Origin: an uncultured Paracoccaceae bacterium
Lineage (GTDB): Bacteria > Pseudomonadota > Alphaproteobacteria > Rhodobacterales > Rhodobacteraceae
DNA length: 64,000 bases
Assembly: GCA_947498415.1 (NCBI GenBank)
Contig: CANMKB010000001.1
Span: 1 to 64,000 of the forward strand
Direction of reading: 5' to 3'
Below are positions 55,323 through 63,283 of this stretch, piece after piece. Position numbers and translations under genes: made by a program. Each line of letters starts with the position of its first letter. Positions within the stretch are counted from its first letter, which is position 1. The notes below the pieces were generated by a model, which was given only the letters and a program-made list of their open reading frames with translations, was not told the origin of the DNA and made no database searches.

Positions 55323-55709
55323 ATGTCAGACCAACTCGTTAAATATCTTCGCGCACAGGCGGAACAATTCTCCCAATATGCTGCGGAAATCTCTAAGGGC
55401 GAATTTCAAGACGCACAGCTATCTGAACTGGCACCGCCATTAATTGAAATGGTGGCCAAACTATTTGGTAAAACATCGGAAGAGTTTAGCGAGTGGGCAG
55501 ACAACCTCGACCCAGTAACTGCGGCGAAGAAGGTTGCGGAGATAGAAGCAAAATTCGCCACTATCATGGGCGAAAGAGACAAATCATATCCGCCTGAATC
55601 CGTCGAAGCAGAGAATTCAGGCGAGGAAATCCCAATGGTCAAATCGCAAGCCACTTATGTCTCGATCAATCCAGCCTACATGAGGCTGCATCCTGAAAAG
55701 TTTTCGTAA
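55323..55709 (+). CDS. Hypothetical protein after the origin
   Basis: 128 aa, acidic, helical (LVKYLRAQAEQFSQYAAEIS, AAKKVAEIEAKFATIMGERD). AAGGA precedes the ATG. No domain recognised. First of three genes between the origin and the cargo end. Confidence 0.65.
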   Translation: MSDQLVKYLRAQAEQFSQYAAEISKGEFQDAQLSELAPPLIEMVAKLFGKTSEEFSEWADNLDPVTAAKKVAEIEAKFATIMGERDKSYPPESVEAENSGEEIPMVKSQATYVSINPAYMRLHPEKFS

Positions 55710-55817
55710 ATCGAGCAACGAGATAGCCAAAGACGATTATGAACAAATGTAGCCCGCGAATGTTTAGTTTTGGCGGGGGAAAAGACCTATACCCAAATGA
55801 AATAAACCGGTTCGATA

Positions 55818-56468
55818 ATGAAATTACGAGATAGACTAAAATCAATAAGACGCGGCGATAAAGATAGGATCACATTGGCAGCAAAGTGCTTTGTTAGACC
55901 GGTTTCGCGCTACAAGATACTAAATGAAAGAATTGAAGGCCTATATTCTGACCTTACAGATGAAGTCTACGTTATCGAATTAACATCGAAGACTGACAAA
56001 ACAGACAAAGAAATCGTGTTTTTGGGTAATGTCGCTGGGCCACACCTACTTAAACTTGCGAGACAAGAAGCACCGCCGTGCTTTAATATCGTGCGCTCGA
56101 CCACGATGAGCGAAACCCCATTGACCGTTGGAACTCGTAGTTCACCACCAAAGCCATATAGCCCATTCAACAAAGAGCTTTATACAGCAGTCTTGTTGCT
56201 TATGCTGCAAAAGAAGTGGTCCGCAAAAAATCTTCGCGAAGACGGTAAGCCAATTTCCGATTGTCTGACAAAATTGAGCTGGAATGGCGACGAGGACCTG
56301 CCGGATTATTGGGCCAGATCGATAAACACAATATACATCAGATATAAGACCAGTGCTCAAGCAATGCTGAACGAACTACAAAGGAATACCGGAAACATTC
56401 GACCGTTGAAGTTTCCACTTTTGCAAAAGGCACTACGGAAAGACGGCGTTGAGGACATACGCCTGTAG
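55818..56468 (+). CDS. Hypothetical protein
   Basis: 216 aa, basic, not recognised. Two apparent parts: an N-terminal alpha/beta half (to about 90) and a helical C-terminal half (YTAVLLLMLQKKWSAKNLRED, IYIRYKTSAQAMLNELQ). No signal or membrane segment. Noticeably AT-richer than the chromosome genes. Confidence 0.65.
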   Translation: MKLRDRLKSIRRGDKDRITLAAKCFVRPVSRYKILNERIEGLYSDLTDEVYVIELTSKTDKTDKEIVFLGNVAGPHLLKLARQEAPPCFNIVRSTTMSETPLTVGTRSSPPKPYSPFNKELYTAVLLLMLQKKWSAKNLREDGKPISDCLTKLSWNGDEDLPDYWARSINTIYIRYKTSAQAMLNELQRNTGNIRPLKFPLLQKALRKDGVEDIRL

Positions 56469-56530
56469 TTTGTACCAGCCTCCTTTGAGCAAGCAGCAGC
56501 ATCGCCCATTTCCACCGAGCTTAGTCTAGT

Positions 56531-56648
56531 ACTGTCCGATTTGAGTAAAAGCACACACGACATCTGAAAATCGCCCAAATGTGTCAGATTTAACTTATCG
56601 AATCACTTATCGGACAGTAAGATAAATCCAGACACTCAAATCTGACAG
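56531..56648. promoter_or_regulatory. res-like recombination/operator site upstream of serine recombinase
   Basis: Four half-sites like the resolvase consensus TGTCYRWT: TGTCCGAT (56533), TGTCAGAT (56582), ATCGGACA (56609, inverted) and ATCTGACA (56640, inverted). The middle pair spans 35 bp, about the size of a res subsite. The last ends 12 bp before the recombinase ATG, so binding would also autoregulate the gene. Confidence 0.6.
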
Positions 56649-56659
56649 AAAGGGCTTTT

Positions 56660-57232
56660 ATGGGAGAGATTATCGGATACGCTCGCGTTTCCTCGCGCAC
56701 ACAGTCATTAGATATTCAACGTGACGCCCTGACGGGCGCAAATTGCACTAAGATATTCGCAGAGAAGTTCACGGGCACACGCACCACCGGTCGCGTGGAA
56801 CTAGAAAAGATGTTGGAGTACGTGCGGGAAGGTGATGTTGTATGCGTCACCAAACTGGATCGTCTTGCACGGTCGTTGCCTGATCTACTCAAGATCACTG
56901 CCAAGCTGGATACCAAGAACGTTGAGTTGCGCTGCTTGGATCAAGCAATTGATACAACAACGCCAGAAGGTCGCATGACCTATCAGATTCTGGGTGCAGT
57001 CGCCGAATTTGAAACGTCCATTCGCAAGGCGCGTCAACGCGAAGGCATTGATGCAGCGTTAGCCAAAGGACCCGACAGCCCGTTCAAAGGGCGTCCAGCT
57101 ACCATCGAATACAACAAAGTAGCGGCTGCGGTCGAAAAACACGGGAACAAAGCCCAAGCTGCACGGTCGCTGGGCATTAGCCGTGATAGCCTCTACCGCG
57201 TTTTGAAGGCTGGACCTGCTACGCAGGCCTGA
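56660..57232 (+). CDS. Serine recombinase (resolvase/invertase family)
   Basis: 190 aa. Catalytic domain GYARVSSRTQSLDIQRDAL, with nucleophile Ser11 and Arg9, then VTKLDRLARSLPDLL and the helix-E region VAEFETSIRKARQREGIDAA. The C-terminal HTH is KAQAARSLGISRDSLYRVLK. Full length for Tn3-resolvase/Pin-type enzymes. AGAAAGGG precedes the ATG. The res-like half-sites upstream make dimer resolution the likely job, useful for a replicating circular form. Confidence 0.93.
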   Translation: MGEIIGYARVSSRTQSLDIQRDALTGANCTKIFAEKFTGTRTTGRVELEKMLEYVREGDVVCVTKLDRLARSLPDLLKITAKLDTKNVELRCLDQAIDTTTPEGRMTYQILGAVAEFETSIRKARQREGIDAALAKGPDSPFKGRPATIEYNKVAAAVEKHGNKAQAARSLGISRDSLYRVLKAGPATQA

Positions 57233-57887
57233 CGCAGTCCTCTAGCGACAACGACCAACATGCAAACAATCTTACTCATCTTCATTCTATTTATTTAGCA
57301 ATCCTCCTTCGGAGACTTGTCTTCGAAACAAGGCTTCTGGTGATCGCGACCAACACCCAATCGCGTTTCGCAAGGAACTCTGTTCATCGATTCACGGAAT
57401 AGATTGAAAGTGTGATCGCTTGTTGAGCTTTCAGGTTGATGTGTGCCGCCGTTAGGCGGTCCCCCTCTGCCAACCCTGATACCTTGGTCGCGCCGCCTGA
57501 GCCGTCACGAACCCAATCTATACCAACACCCCAGCACCGCCCTGACTGCACCCTGTCACGTGTCGTGATTGATCTTGTTTGATGATGAATCATCAGCGAT
57601 CAATCGCCTGACATACTGATACTACGTTAAAAAATCGAGGGTCCGCTGACGGCTACCCCACTAGGCCTATCGTGTGCCCCCAGTTGCTGTCCTGATGTAC
57701 TGGACCACAGGATCAACAAGCTAACCCCCAAATGAAAAACAGGGGTACCTTTTCGCCAACATCGTTTCCGTTCCAGACGCTAAGCGCGTCCCGAAAAGAT
57801 TCAAAATTTTCTCAAGGTGTTAATACCGCCAAAAAATCGTCAGATTCAAAGTCCAAAACCGCAGCACGAATTTACATTGAGGTAATT
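57233..57887. other. Gene-free spacer before cargo genes
   Basis: About 650 bp; only a small GCCGCC-GTTA-GGCGGT-type hairpin (about 57446) stands out. The track ORF at 57732 is the upstream extension of the lipoprotein gene. Confidence 0.5.
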
Positions 57888-58214
57888 ATGCAAAAAGCAC
57901 TCATTTCTCTGCCCCTACTCGCAGCACTTTCAGCGTGTGTTGAACCAGTCATCCAGACACAAGCAGGCTACCCGCCGGTTGCCCCTGAACAAGTCCAAGT
58001 TTCGTTTGCAAAGTCACCGACATGCGCCAATGCGCAAGAAATTGGCTACATGCCACAAGTCGGCTCGAACAAATACGCACAGGATCGCGCGATCAATCAG
58101 ATAAGAACGCAAGCGGGCGCACGGGGTGCAAACCTCGTTCTACTTGAAACTCAAGCCACGAGCTTGTTGGGCGATATGCTCATCAACGCACGACTTATTC
58201 GCTGCCCAGTCTAA
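57888..58214 (+). CDS. Small lipoprotein (DUF4156-like)
   Basis: 108 aa from ATG 57888 (TTGAGGTAATT upstream). Lipoprotein signal MQKALISLPLLAALSAC with lipobox LSAC. The mature part has PTCANAQEIGYMP and NQIRTQAGARGANLVLLET, the pattern of DUF4156-type periplasmic lipoproteins (a conserved Cys, then ..A...GAN.V). Probably anchored to the outer membrane. Starts the cargo segment, 36 bp before the next membrane protein gene. Confidence 0.75.
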   Translation: MQKALISLPLLAALSACVEPVIQTQAGYPPVAPEQVQVSFAKSPTCANAQEIGYMPQVGSNKYAQDRAINQIRTQAGARGANLVLLETQATSLLGDMLINARLIRCPV

Positions 58215-58250
58215 CCCAATTTTAGCACTCAACCACATTACGAGTACCAA

Positions 58251-58883
58251 ATGGATTACATGTTTACCCTGATCAAATTTTCAGTTCTGGCGATGATTGC
58301 AATTGCCGTGCTGTACATCATCTTTGAATTTTCACGCCAAAATAGGATACAAGCATCTGCCGAAAATCTTGTTGATCGCGCCCTAAACAAGTTTCCTACC
58401 TACAGAAACAAACCCGCCGTGTTGGGCGAAGAACTTGTTCTATTGATGGATGAAAGCAAACAGACTGCGCTTGTGGCGACTGCCGAAGGCAACGCGAAAG
58501 AAATCCCGTTCGCAGACTTTACCGGAATTGAAGTTCTCGAAGATGGTCACACTGTTTCAGAGACTCGCCGAAAAGGAACACTCGGAAGAGCTGCCGCTGG
58601 TGGGCTACTAGCAGGTGGTGTCGGCGCTGTTCTTGGTGCAGTCTCCGCTGGCAGTGAAACGCGCCACAAGGAGGTCGTTTCCAACATCACGGTCGCTGTC
58701 AGAACAGAAGACGCAAGCTTCCCCGTTCTTGCTTGGTGCACATTCGCGCCCACTATTGGCTTGGAGCACATGAGCGATGTCGAGGTGCAAATGCAGCGCA
58801 GAGCAGCAAATGACTTTGCTGCTCAGTTTGCTCCGATTTTTGCAGTCAACGCCAAGTCAGACCCGAATCTCAACACAATCTAA
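58251..58883 (+). CDS. Membrane-anchored protein with glycine zipper
   Basis: 210 aa. N-terminal membrane helix (FSVLAMIAIAVLYIIFEF), a cytoplasmic or periplasmic beta domain, then a glycine-zipper stretch GRAAAGGLLAGGVGAVLGAV (about 125-144) that can insert in membranes. Family not recognised. Likely co-transcribed with the lipoprotein gene. Confidence 0.65.
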   Translation: MDYMFTLIKFSVLAMIAIAVLYIIFEFSRQNRIQASAENLVDRALNKFPTYRNKPAVLGEELVLLMDESKQTALVATAEGNAKEIPFADFTGIEVLEDGHTVSETRRKGTLGRAAAGGLLAGGVGAVLGAVSAGSETRHKEVVSNITVAVRTEDASFPVLAWCTFAPTIGLEHMSDVEVQMQRRAANDFAAQFAPIFAVNAKSDPNLNTI

Positions 58884-58949
58884 TCGGGGTCAAGAAAACA
58901 GAAAGCTCTACGCTTATCTCGTTAGCAATCAACATTCTGGCACCGTTTA

Positions 58950-59279
58950 TTGCGCGATATGAGTTCAGAATTCTACTTACCGAGCAAACTATACGCTCAA
59001 GACATGCATCTTGGAGAAACTGCAACCCTTGCAGCTTCTTCATTCATTGTCGTGCTGGCAGAACCGGGTGCGGGCAAGACCAAATTGATGGAGAGCTTTG
59101 CGCTCCGTCTCAAGTCCGAGCTTATTACAGCAGGCCGGATTGCGTTTAGCGGTGCACCACAAAAGGGCCAACCTCTTTTGATCGATGCCTACGATGAACT
59201 CGCCAAAATCGACGCGGAGGTGACCCATCCCCTTTTACTGAACAGCTCTGAAATTTCCAATAACGGGCATATGATCTGA
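58950..59279 (+). pseudogene. 5' remnant of a P-loop ATPase gene
   Basis: 109 aa. Starts like a large STAND/NACHT-type ATPase: FIVVLAEPGAGKTKLMESFA (Walker A) and QPLLIDAYDELAKID (Walker B, IDAYDELA). The sense part ends about 59230, exactly at the stop codon of the opposing EEP gene; the last 15 or so residues are antisense to that gene. So most of an ATPase of perhaps hundreds of residues is missing. Such genes are common in phage-defence loci (general knowledge). Confidence 0.7.
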
Positions 59280-60260
59280 CATTTCAAAATCTGTATCTGT
59301 TGTACTGACAGAGACAACTTCCACGTTTGGCGACACAACGAAGCCGTCAATAATAGTGAGATAGTTTTCTCCACGGACAAAGGCTTGGTTTACAGTCCGA
59401 ACCGTAGGGAGCGAAGTATCAATCGCGAGCTTCCAGCCCTCGGGAATACTCTCTTGCGGAAAACGATGGATCCAAAACAGGTCTTCATCAGACGTTTGAT
59501 GCGGAAACGCTGTTTCGGCCAACTCCATGTTCCAATCCCCGCCTATGACGACATGAAAACCGGCCTCATAAAGACTTTTAGCATAGCTAAATACGGAATC
59601 TATCTGTTGGCGTCGCAAATCGCCTCCATCATCGAAGGCTGAAAGATGAATATTTATAAAGGCCCATTCAATACTTTCAGTAGCGCCCGGCATCTTCAGG
59701 ACCTGCATACCATACTGACGATTTAGGAAGCCAAACAGAGGTTCTGGCTCTCCCACAATGGGAAATAGTTCGCCAGTAGTAGCCTTCAGATCAGTAGTAA
59801 TGACGGTCCCATGTTTCAGCCTAATGGGCCACGGCAGAAGCTGTGAAGATATATCTGGACGCCACCAGAAAACATTAGATCCAGCCGTGTTTTCAAGAGG
59901 TGTTGCTACCGACTTCCATAGTGAAAGAGGTCCTGAATAAGAGACTTCTTGAAAAAATTGAACGTTAGTTGCAAGCTGACCTGCAACTTCAGTTATTTGC
60001 TCAATGTTCTTATCAACGATGGCCCTAGAAGGGGGAAATAAGTTCTCACCCCCATCGACAGCAAAATCTGACTCTCGACCGAGCCCTGCATACCCCAAAT
60101 TCCATGTACCCACAGAAACAGTGTCTGGCATCCGCATTTTAGCTCGAGAGGCGCTACTAAAATCGACTGTCCTCGCTGAAAGCACCGCGCCGCGATTCAC
60201 AACTGTAACAACGATGCCATACAGTACGATGGCACCAAAAATGATCAAAGCCAGCTTCAT
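59235..60260 (-). CDS. Endonuclease/exonuclease/phosphatase (EEP) family protein
   Basis: 341 aa. One N-terminal membrane helix (LALIIFGAIVLYGIVVTVV), then the EEP/DNase I-like fold: GTWNLGYAG, FFQEVSYSG (catalytic Glu), VVIGGDWNMEL and MSDHMPVIGNF (Asp-His). Metal-dependent hydrolase of nucleic acids or phospho-lipids/sugars; substrate cannot be told. The membrane anchor argues for a membrane-linked target. Encoded 82 bp after the multi-pass membrane protein on the same strand, so likely its partner. Confidence 0.82.
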   Translation of the reverse strand: MKLALIIFGAIVLYGIVVTVVNRGAVLSARTVDFSSASRAKMRMPDTVSVGTWNLGYAGLGRESDFAVDGGENLFPPSRAIVDKNIEQITEVAGQLATNVQFFQEVSYSGPLSLWKSVATPLENTAGSNVFWWRPDISSQLLPWPIRLKHGTVITTDLKATTGELFPIVGEPEPLFGFLNRQYGMQVLKMPGATESIEWAFINIHLSAFDDGGDLRRQQIDSVFSYAKSLYEAGFHVVIGGDWNMELAETAFPHQTSDEDLFWIHRFPQESIPEGWKLAIDTSLPTVRTVNQAFVRGENYLTIIDGFVVSPNVEVVSVSTTDTDFEMSDHMPVIGNFRAVQ

Positions 60261-60342
60261 ATTTGTATCCTCATTGCAAGCAAGTACCTGCTATCTTCTT
60301 TTGGATGGCATTTGGGATCTTGGCCTTACGCCACTCATCCAC

Positions 60343-61680
60343 CTAGCCCGGTTTCAGCTTAGAATTTTCGAGAGCTTTGCTACGTTCGCCGTCTCTATCG
60401 CGTCGCTTATCAATAATCCAGCCTGCGGCGCCTAATGCAAGCAATAGCCCACCCCGATCATTGGTCAATGAGATCATAAAACCTGTCAATCCGCGTCGTT
60501 CTGTCAAGTCAAGGTATAGATCATTGAAGCGTTGAAGCATAATCCATCCTCCGCTTGCAATCTGATCTCGGCTTGCGTCGAGGGCGCTAAGAGCGCCCCC
60601 AAAAAAACCATCATAGACAAAAAAGTGCACAGACCATGCATAGAACGCTATACAGCCGATAGATAGCCACAAAAGCACATCAAATGATCCTAAAGCGCTC
60701 TCCTCGTAGGCTTGTCTGATAGGCGTGTGTTTCACAACATATTGTGTGCCAAAACTGCAAAATACTAACAGAACTAGAGTATTGATCTGATCAACCATAA
60801 ATGAAGCACCTTCCCGAACCTTGCTATAGATTTGCTCGGTGAGAACCATTTTTGCTTCCGGGGAGATATTACCTATGTTGAGGCTAACAAATAAATTATC
60901 TAGTTGTAATTTCACTTCTTGGTAGTCCTGAAACTGTTCAAAGGTTTGAGCAATAACAAGCGCAACAATCATGATTACAGCTGAAAAATTAGTGATGCTG
61001 TAGATTGTGTACGGAACATAACCTCTAGCTAAACGTTTCGCAAAAATAACGCGCTTCTTAACAACACAATTGTTTTCGTCTCTAATGACGCAGTTGTCAT
61101 CGCGCCTACACGTGTAAAATTCATACGCCAAGACAATTAAGCAGACAGCTCCAAATAGACCTATTGCAGGCCATTTATAGCTCGTAATAAGCTTCAAAAT
61201 GCCAACATCTTCTGTGACTAGATTAACTACCAGCAGAATGGTTAAAACCATAGAGAGCGCAGAGATTTCACCATACAAACCTGACTTTGGTGGCGTTAAA
61301 ATAGGTCGTACCCGGCGCTTTTTTGCATCAAGATCACCTTTTATCGCGAACTTGGAGATCCACGCTCGTCCTCCAAAATCATAAGCTAAGAAGGTGGAAA
61401 GAGCCCCAATATTAAGCGCTACAGCTATAATAAAAAGATCAACATCCTCTGTCAGAAAAGTAACTGTCACTAAAATGACAAGGAACGCGGATAGAGCAAT
61501 TATCTCGTGGTGTAGTCCTTGCTTTGGATCAAGCGCGATTGATGACTTTTGACTACCATCTTGGCCGAACGAGTTTCTAATCGCGAGTACCGAGAGCCTG
61601 ATAAAGCGACTTACTTTGTAAACCCAGAAAGTAGAAAGAGCTCCAATACTCAATACTGATGCTATGGTAACAAAATCCAC
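60343..61680 (-). CDS. Multi-pass membrane protein with internal 79-residue duplication
   Basis: 445 aa from a GTG. About eight membrane helices. Residues 6-80 and 85-159 are tandem copies with a constant 79-residue offset: IGALSTFWVY / IGALSTFLAY, DPKQGLHHEIIALS / PPKSGLYGEISALS, FLTEDVD / LVTEDVG. A cysteine-bearing loop (TCRRDDNCVIRDENNCVV) and four more helices follow. No family recognised. Strongly AT-rich, unlike the chromosome. Forms a two-gene unit with the EEP protein; a defence or membrane-stress role is only a guess. Confidence 0.75.
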   Translation of the reverse strand: MDFVTIASVLSIGALSTFWVYKVSRFIRLSVLAIRNSFGQDGSQKSSIALDPKQGLHHEIIALSAFLVILVTVTFLTEDVDLFIIAVALNIGALSTFLAYDFGGRAWISKFAIKGDLDAKKRRVRPILTPPKSGLYGEISALSMVLTILLVVNLVTEDVGILKLITSYKWPAIGLFGAVCLIVLAYEFYTCRRDDNCVIRDENNCVVKKRVIFAKRLARGYVPYTIYSITNFSAVIMIVALVIAQTFEQFQDYQEVKLQLDNLFVSLNIGNISPEAKMVLTEQIYSKVREGASFMVDQINTLVLLVFCSFGTQYVVKHTPIRQAYEESALGSFDVLLWLSIGCIAFYAWSVHFFVYDGFFGGALSALDASRDQIASGGWIMLQRFNDLYLDLTERRGLTGFMISLTNDRGGLLLALGAAGWIIDKRRDRDGERSKALENSKLKPG

Positions 61681-62243
61681 TTTTCATGCCTACCACTTAG
61701 AACTTTCGACAAAAGTCCTCCACCACAAACCGAAGTTCAAGGAAAAACTTGTAGTACAATTGGCTTAATTTTCTGGTTTCAGAGCAAGTGCTATACTAAC
61801 GTTTCTAAAATTTTTGACGGAGAAGCTTCCATCCCCTCACGCAATTTATTCAGTATGCCACTTACCTGCAGATTACTTTAAACTTTTACATAACTCATAG
61901 CGTTTCGAAATTATCCTCTCTATAGAACAAAGTCCCTCATCAAGCCTAGTTTTCTGGAGAGTCTTAAGCGTCCAATATTCTAACAGTCTGTTCAAAAACG
62001 GCCGGTCTACCGTAAGCGGACATTCAAATTTTACGCTGTGGCATCCAGCCTTGGAGTAAAGAGGCAAAAGCGATTGTCTGCTTTGGGCTGGGAGCGGTCA
62101 TCTGGTAAATTTGGAATGGCGTTAACTCGTGGACGAAATTGCGGAGCAACTGCGAAAATATGCACAGACTTTGCACACGCTTTGCACAAAATTAAAATCT
62201 AGCCAACCGCAGCATGAGTAACACCTTGGATTCACTAAGTTTT

Positions 62244-62290
62244 AAAAAGGGCGGTCGAATAGATCGACTTTCGAGTCATCTCGACCGCCC
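62244..62290 (-). terminator. Orphan terminator, possible small RNA end
   Basis: GGGCGGTCGA / TCGACCGCCC 10-bp stem with an inner GACT-CGAA-AGTC hairpin, followed on the minus strand by TTTTTAAAACT. No minus-strand gene precedes it before attR, so it may end a non-coding transcript from about 62.3-62.6 kb. Confidence 0.6.
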
Positions 62291-62607
62291 AACGACAGAA
62301 CAGTAATTGATATACGAAATGCAGGCGGCTGATCGCATTGAAGCGCAACAATAAACTCTCTTTGGCACAAGGTCGCAAATCCGCTGTTCCTAGAAGTGCA
62401 AATTGGAAACGCCAATGGCACAATTTAAACAACACCATATTGACGTAGAAGATCACGGCAGGCCACGACCGATCAAAGGGGAGACGGCAAATTGCTTCCT
62501 AACTATGATCGATAAATCCATCCGGATGGTTACGTTGCTTACTCCTTCCTAGCCACAAGAAACGTAGAATCGGCAAAACCAATAGTGATGCACAAAACCG
62601 ATTTTTC

Positions 62608-62653
62608 TGTGTTAGGCATTGTGTTAGCTTTTGTGACACGCGAGACTAACACA
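62608..62653. repeat. Right arm-like integrase sites
   Basis: TGTGTTAGG (62608-62616), TTGTGTTAG (62619-62627) and inverted CTAACACA (62646-62653), the same core and the same two-direct-one-inverted order as at the left end. Confidence 0.7.
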
Positions 62654-62713
62654 CAATTGAATTACCCTTTACTAACAACGCACTAGTGAATTTTTCGCTA
62701 AAGTATTGGAGAT

Positions 62714-62736
62714 TTCAATCCTCCCCAGCAGCACCA
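62714..62736 (+). other. attR of the tRNA-Thr element
   Basis: Exact 23-bp copy of the tRNA-Thr 3' end (T loop to CCA), without the rest of the tRNA. Marks the right border of the element; chromosome resumes beyond it. Confidence 0.9.
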
Positions 62737-62859
62737 CCTTCAATACCCACATTCCCACCAGCTGAATACAGCCTTGCCCTTTCTGGTGGCTTCGATTTCA
62801 ATCGGGGTGAAGGCGTGTTTTGATTTTGCAAACGCCCAATGATGCAAAGGTATGTATTT

Positions 62860-63249
62860 ATGAAATTTTCCAAGTCTATCTGTGTTTTCGCAGCGGTGTG
62901 TTTCGCCTCTGGCGTTTTCGCCGAAGAGCTTGTCAGTCGCACCGAGCTAAGCCGCGATCCGCTTTCTGGTGTACCTGGAATGGAAGTGGTGAAAAGCAAA
63001 TTGGTGTTGCAAAACGGAGGACGCATTGTGTTGCACACACATCCTGGGGATGAACATGCGGTCATTGCCCAGGGCGGTATGGTCGAGCTTCCGAATGGGA
63101 AGACGGTGGAGTTTGCAGATGGCACACCGATGTTTTTTCCCGAGGGGCAGGTGCATGGCGGAATCACGTCGCGCCATGACGCGCCGATTGTCGTGTACAC
63201 CACGCATATCGTGCGCAGCGGTGAACCCTTTACGACCCTAGCTGAATGA
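62860..63249 (+). CDS. Exported cupin-domain protein
   Basis: 129 aa from ATG 62860 (AAAGG upstream). Signal peptide MKFSKSICVFAAVCFASGVFA. Single cupin: RIVLHTHPGDEHAVIAQG (metal-binding His pair plus Glu and His) and MFFPEGQVHGG. Periplasmic, small-molecule binding or sensing; ligand unknown. First chromosomal gene to the right of the element. Confidence 0.85.
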   Translation: MKFSKSICVFAAVCFASGVFAEELVSRTELSRDPLSGVPGMEVVKSKLVLQNGGRIVLHTHPGDEHAVIAQGGMVELPNGKTVEFADGTPMFFPEGQVHGGITSRHDAPIVVYTTHIVRSGEPFTTLAE

Positions 63250-63283
63250 TCGGCGATTGGGTGCGCGTTACTCTGTGCGCGCC

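Larger units (their letters stand above)
61681..62713. other. Gene-poor right end of the element
   Basis: A kilobase of AT-rich DNA without a gene I can defend. A 64-aa ORF (61873-62067, minus) is possible but featureless. Contains a repeated CTTTGCACA (62169, 62180), an orphan terminator (62244-62290), and the right arm-like sites. Confidence 0.55.

Noticed and set aside
62235-62456. 73-aa ORF on the minus strand
   Set aside because: It includes the orphan terminator hairpin at its 3' end and has no coding features.
44724-62736. Complete prophage
   Set aside because: No capsid, portal, tail, lysis or large terminase genes are present in 18 kb.
44724-62736. Integrative conjugative element
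   Set aside because: No relaxase, coupling protein or type IV secretion genes seen.
62700-62745. Second tRNA-Thr gene at the right border
   Set aside because: Only the 3' 23 bp are present; there is no D arm or anticodon arm, so it is attR.
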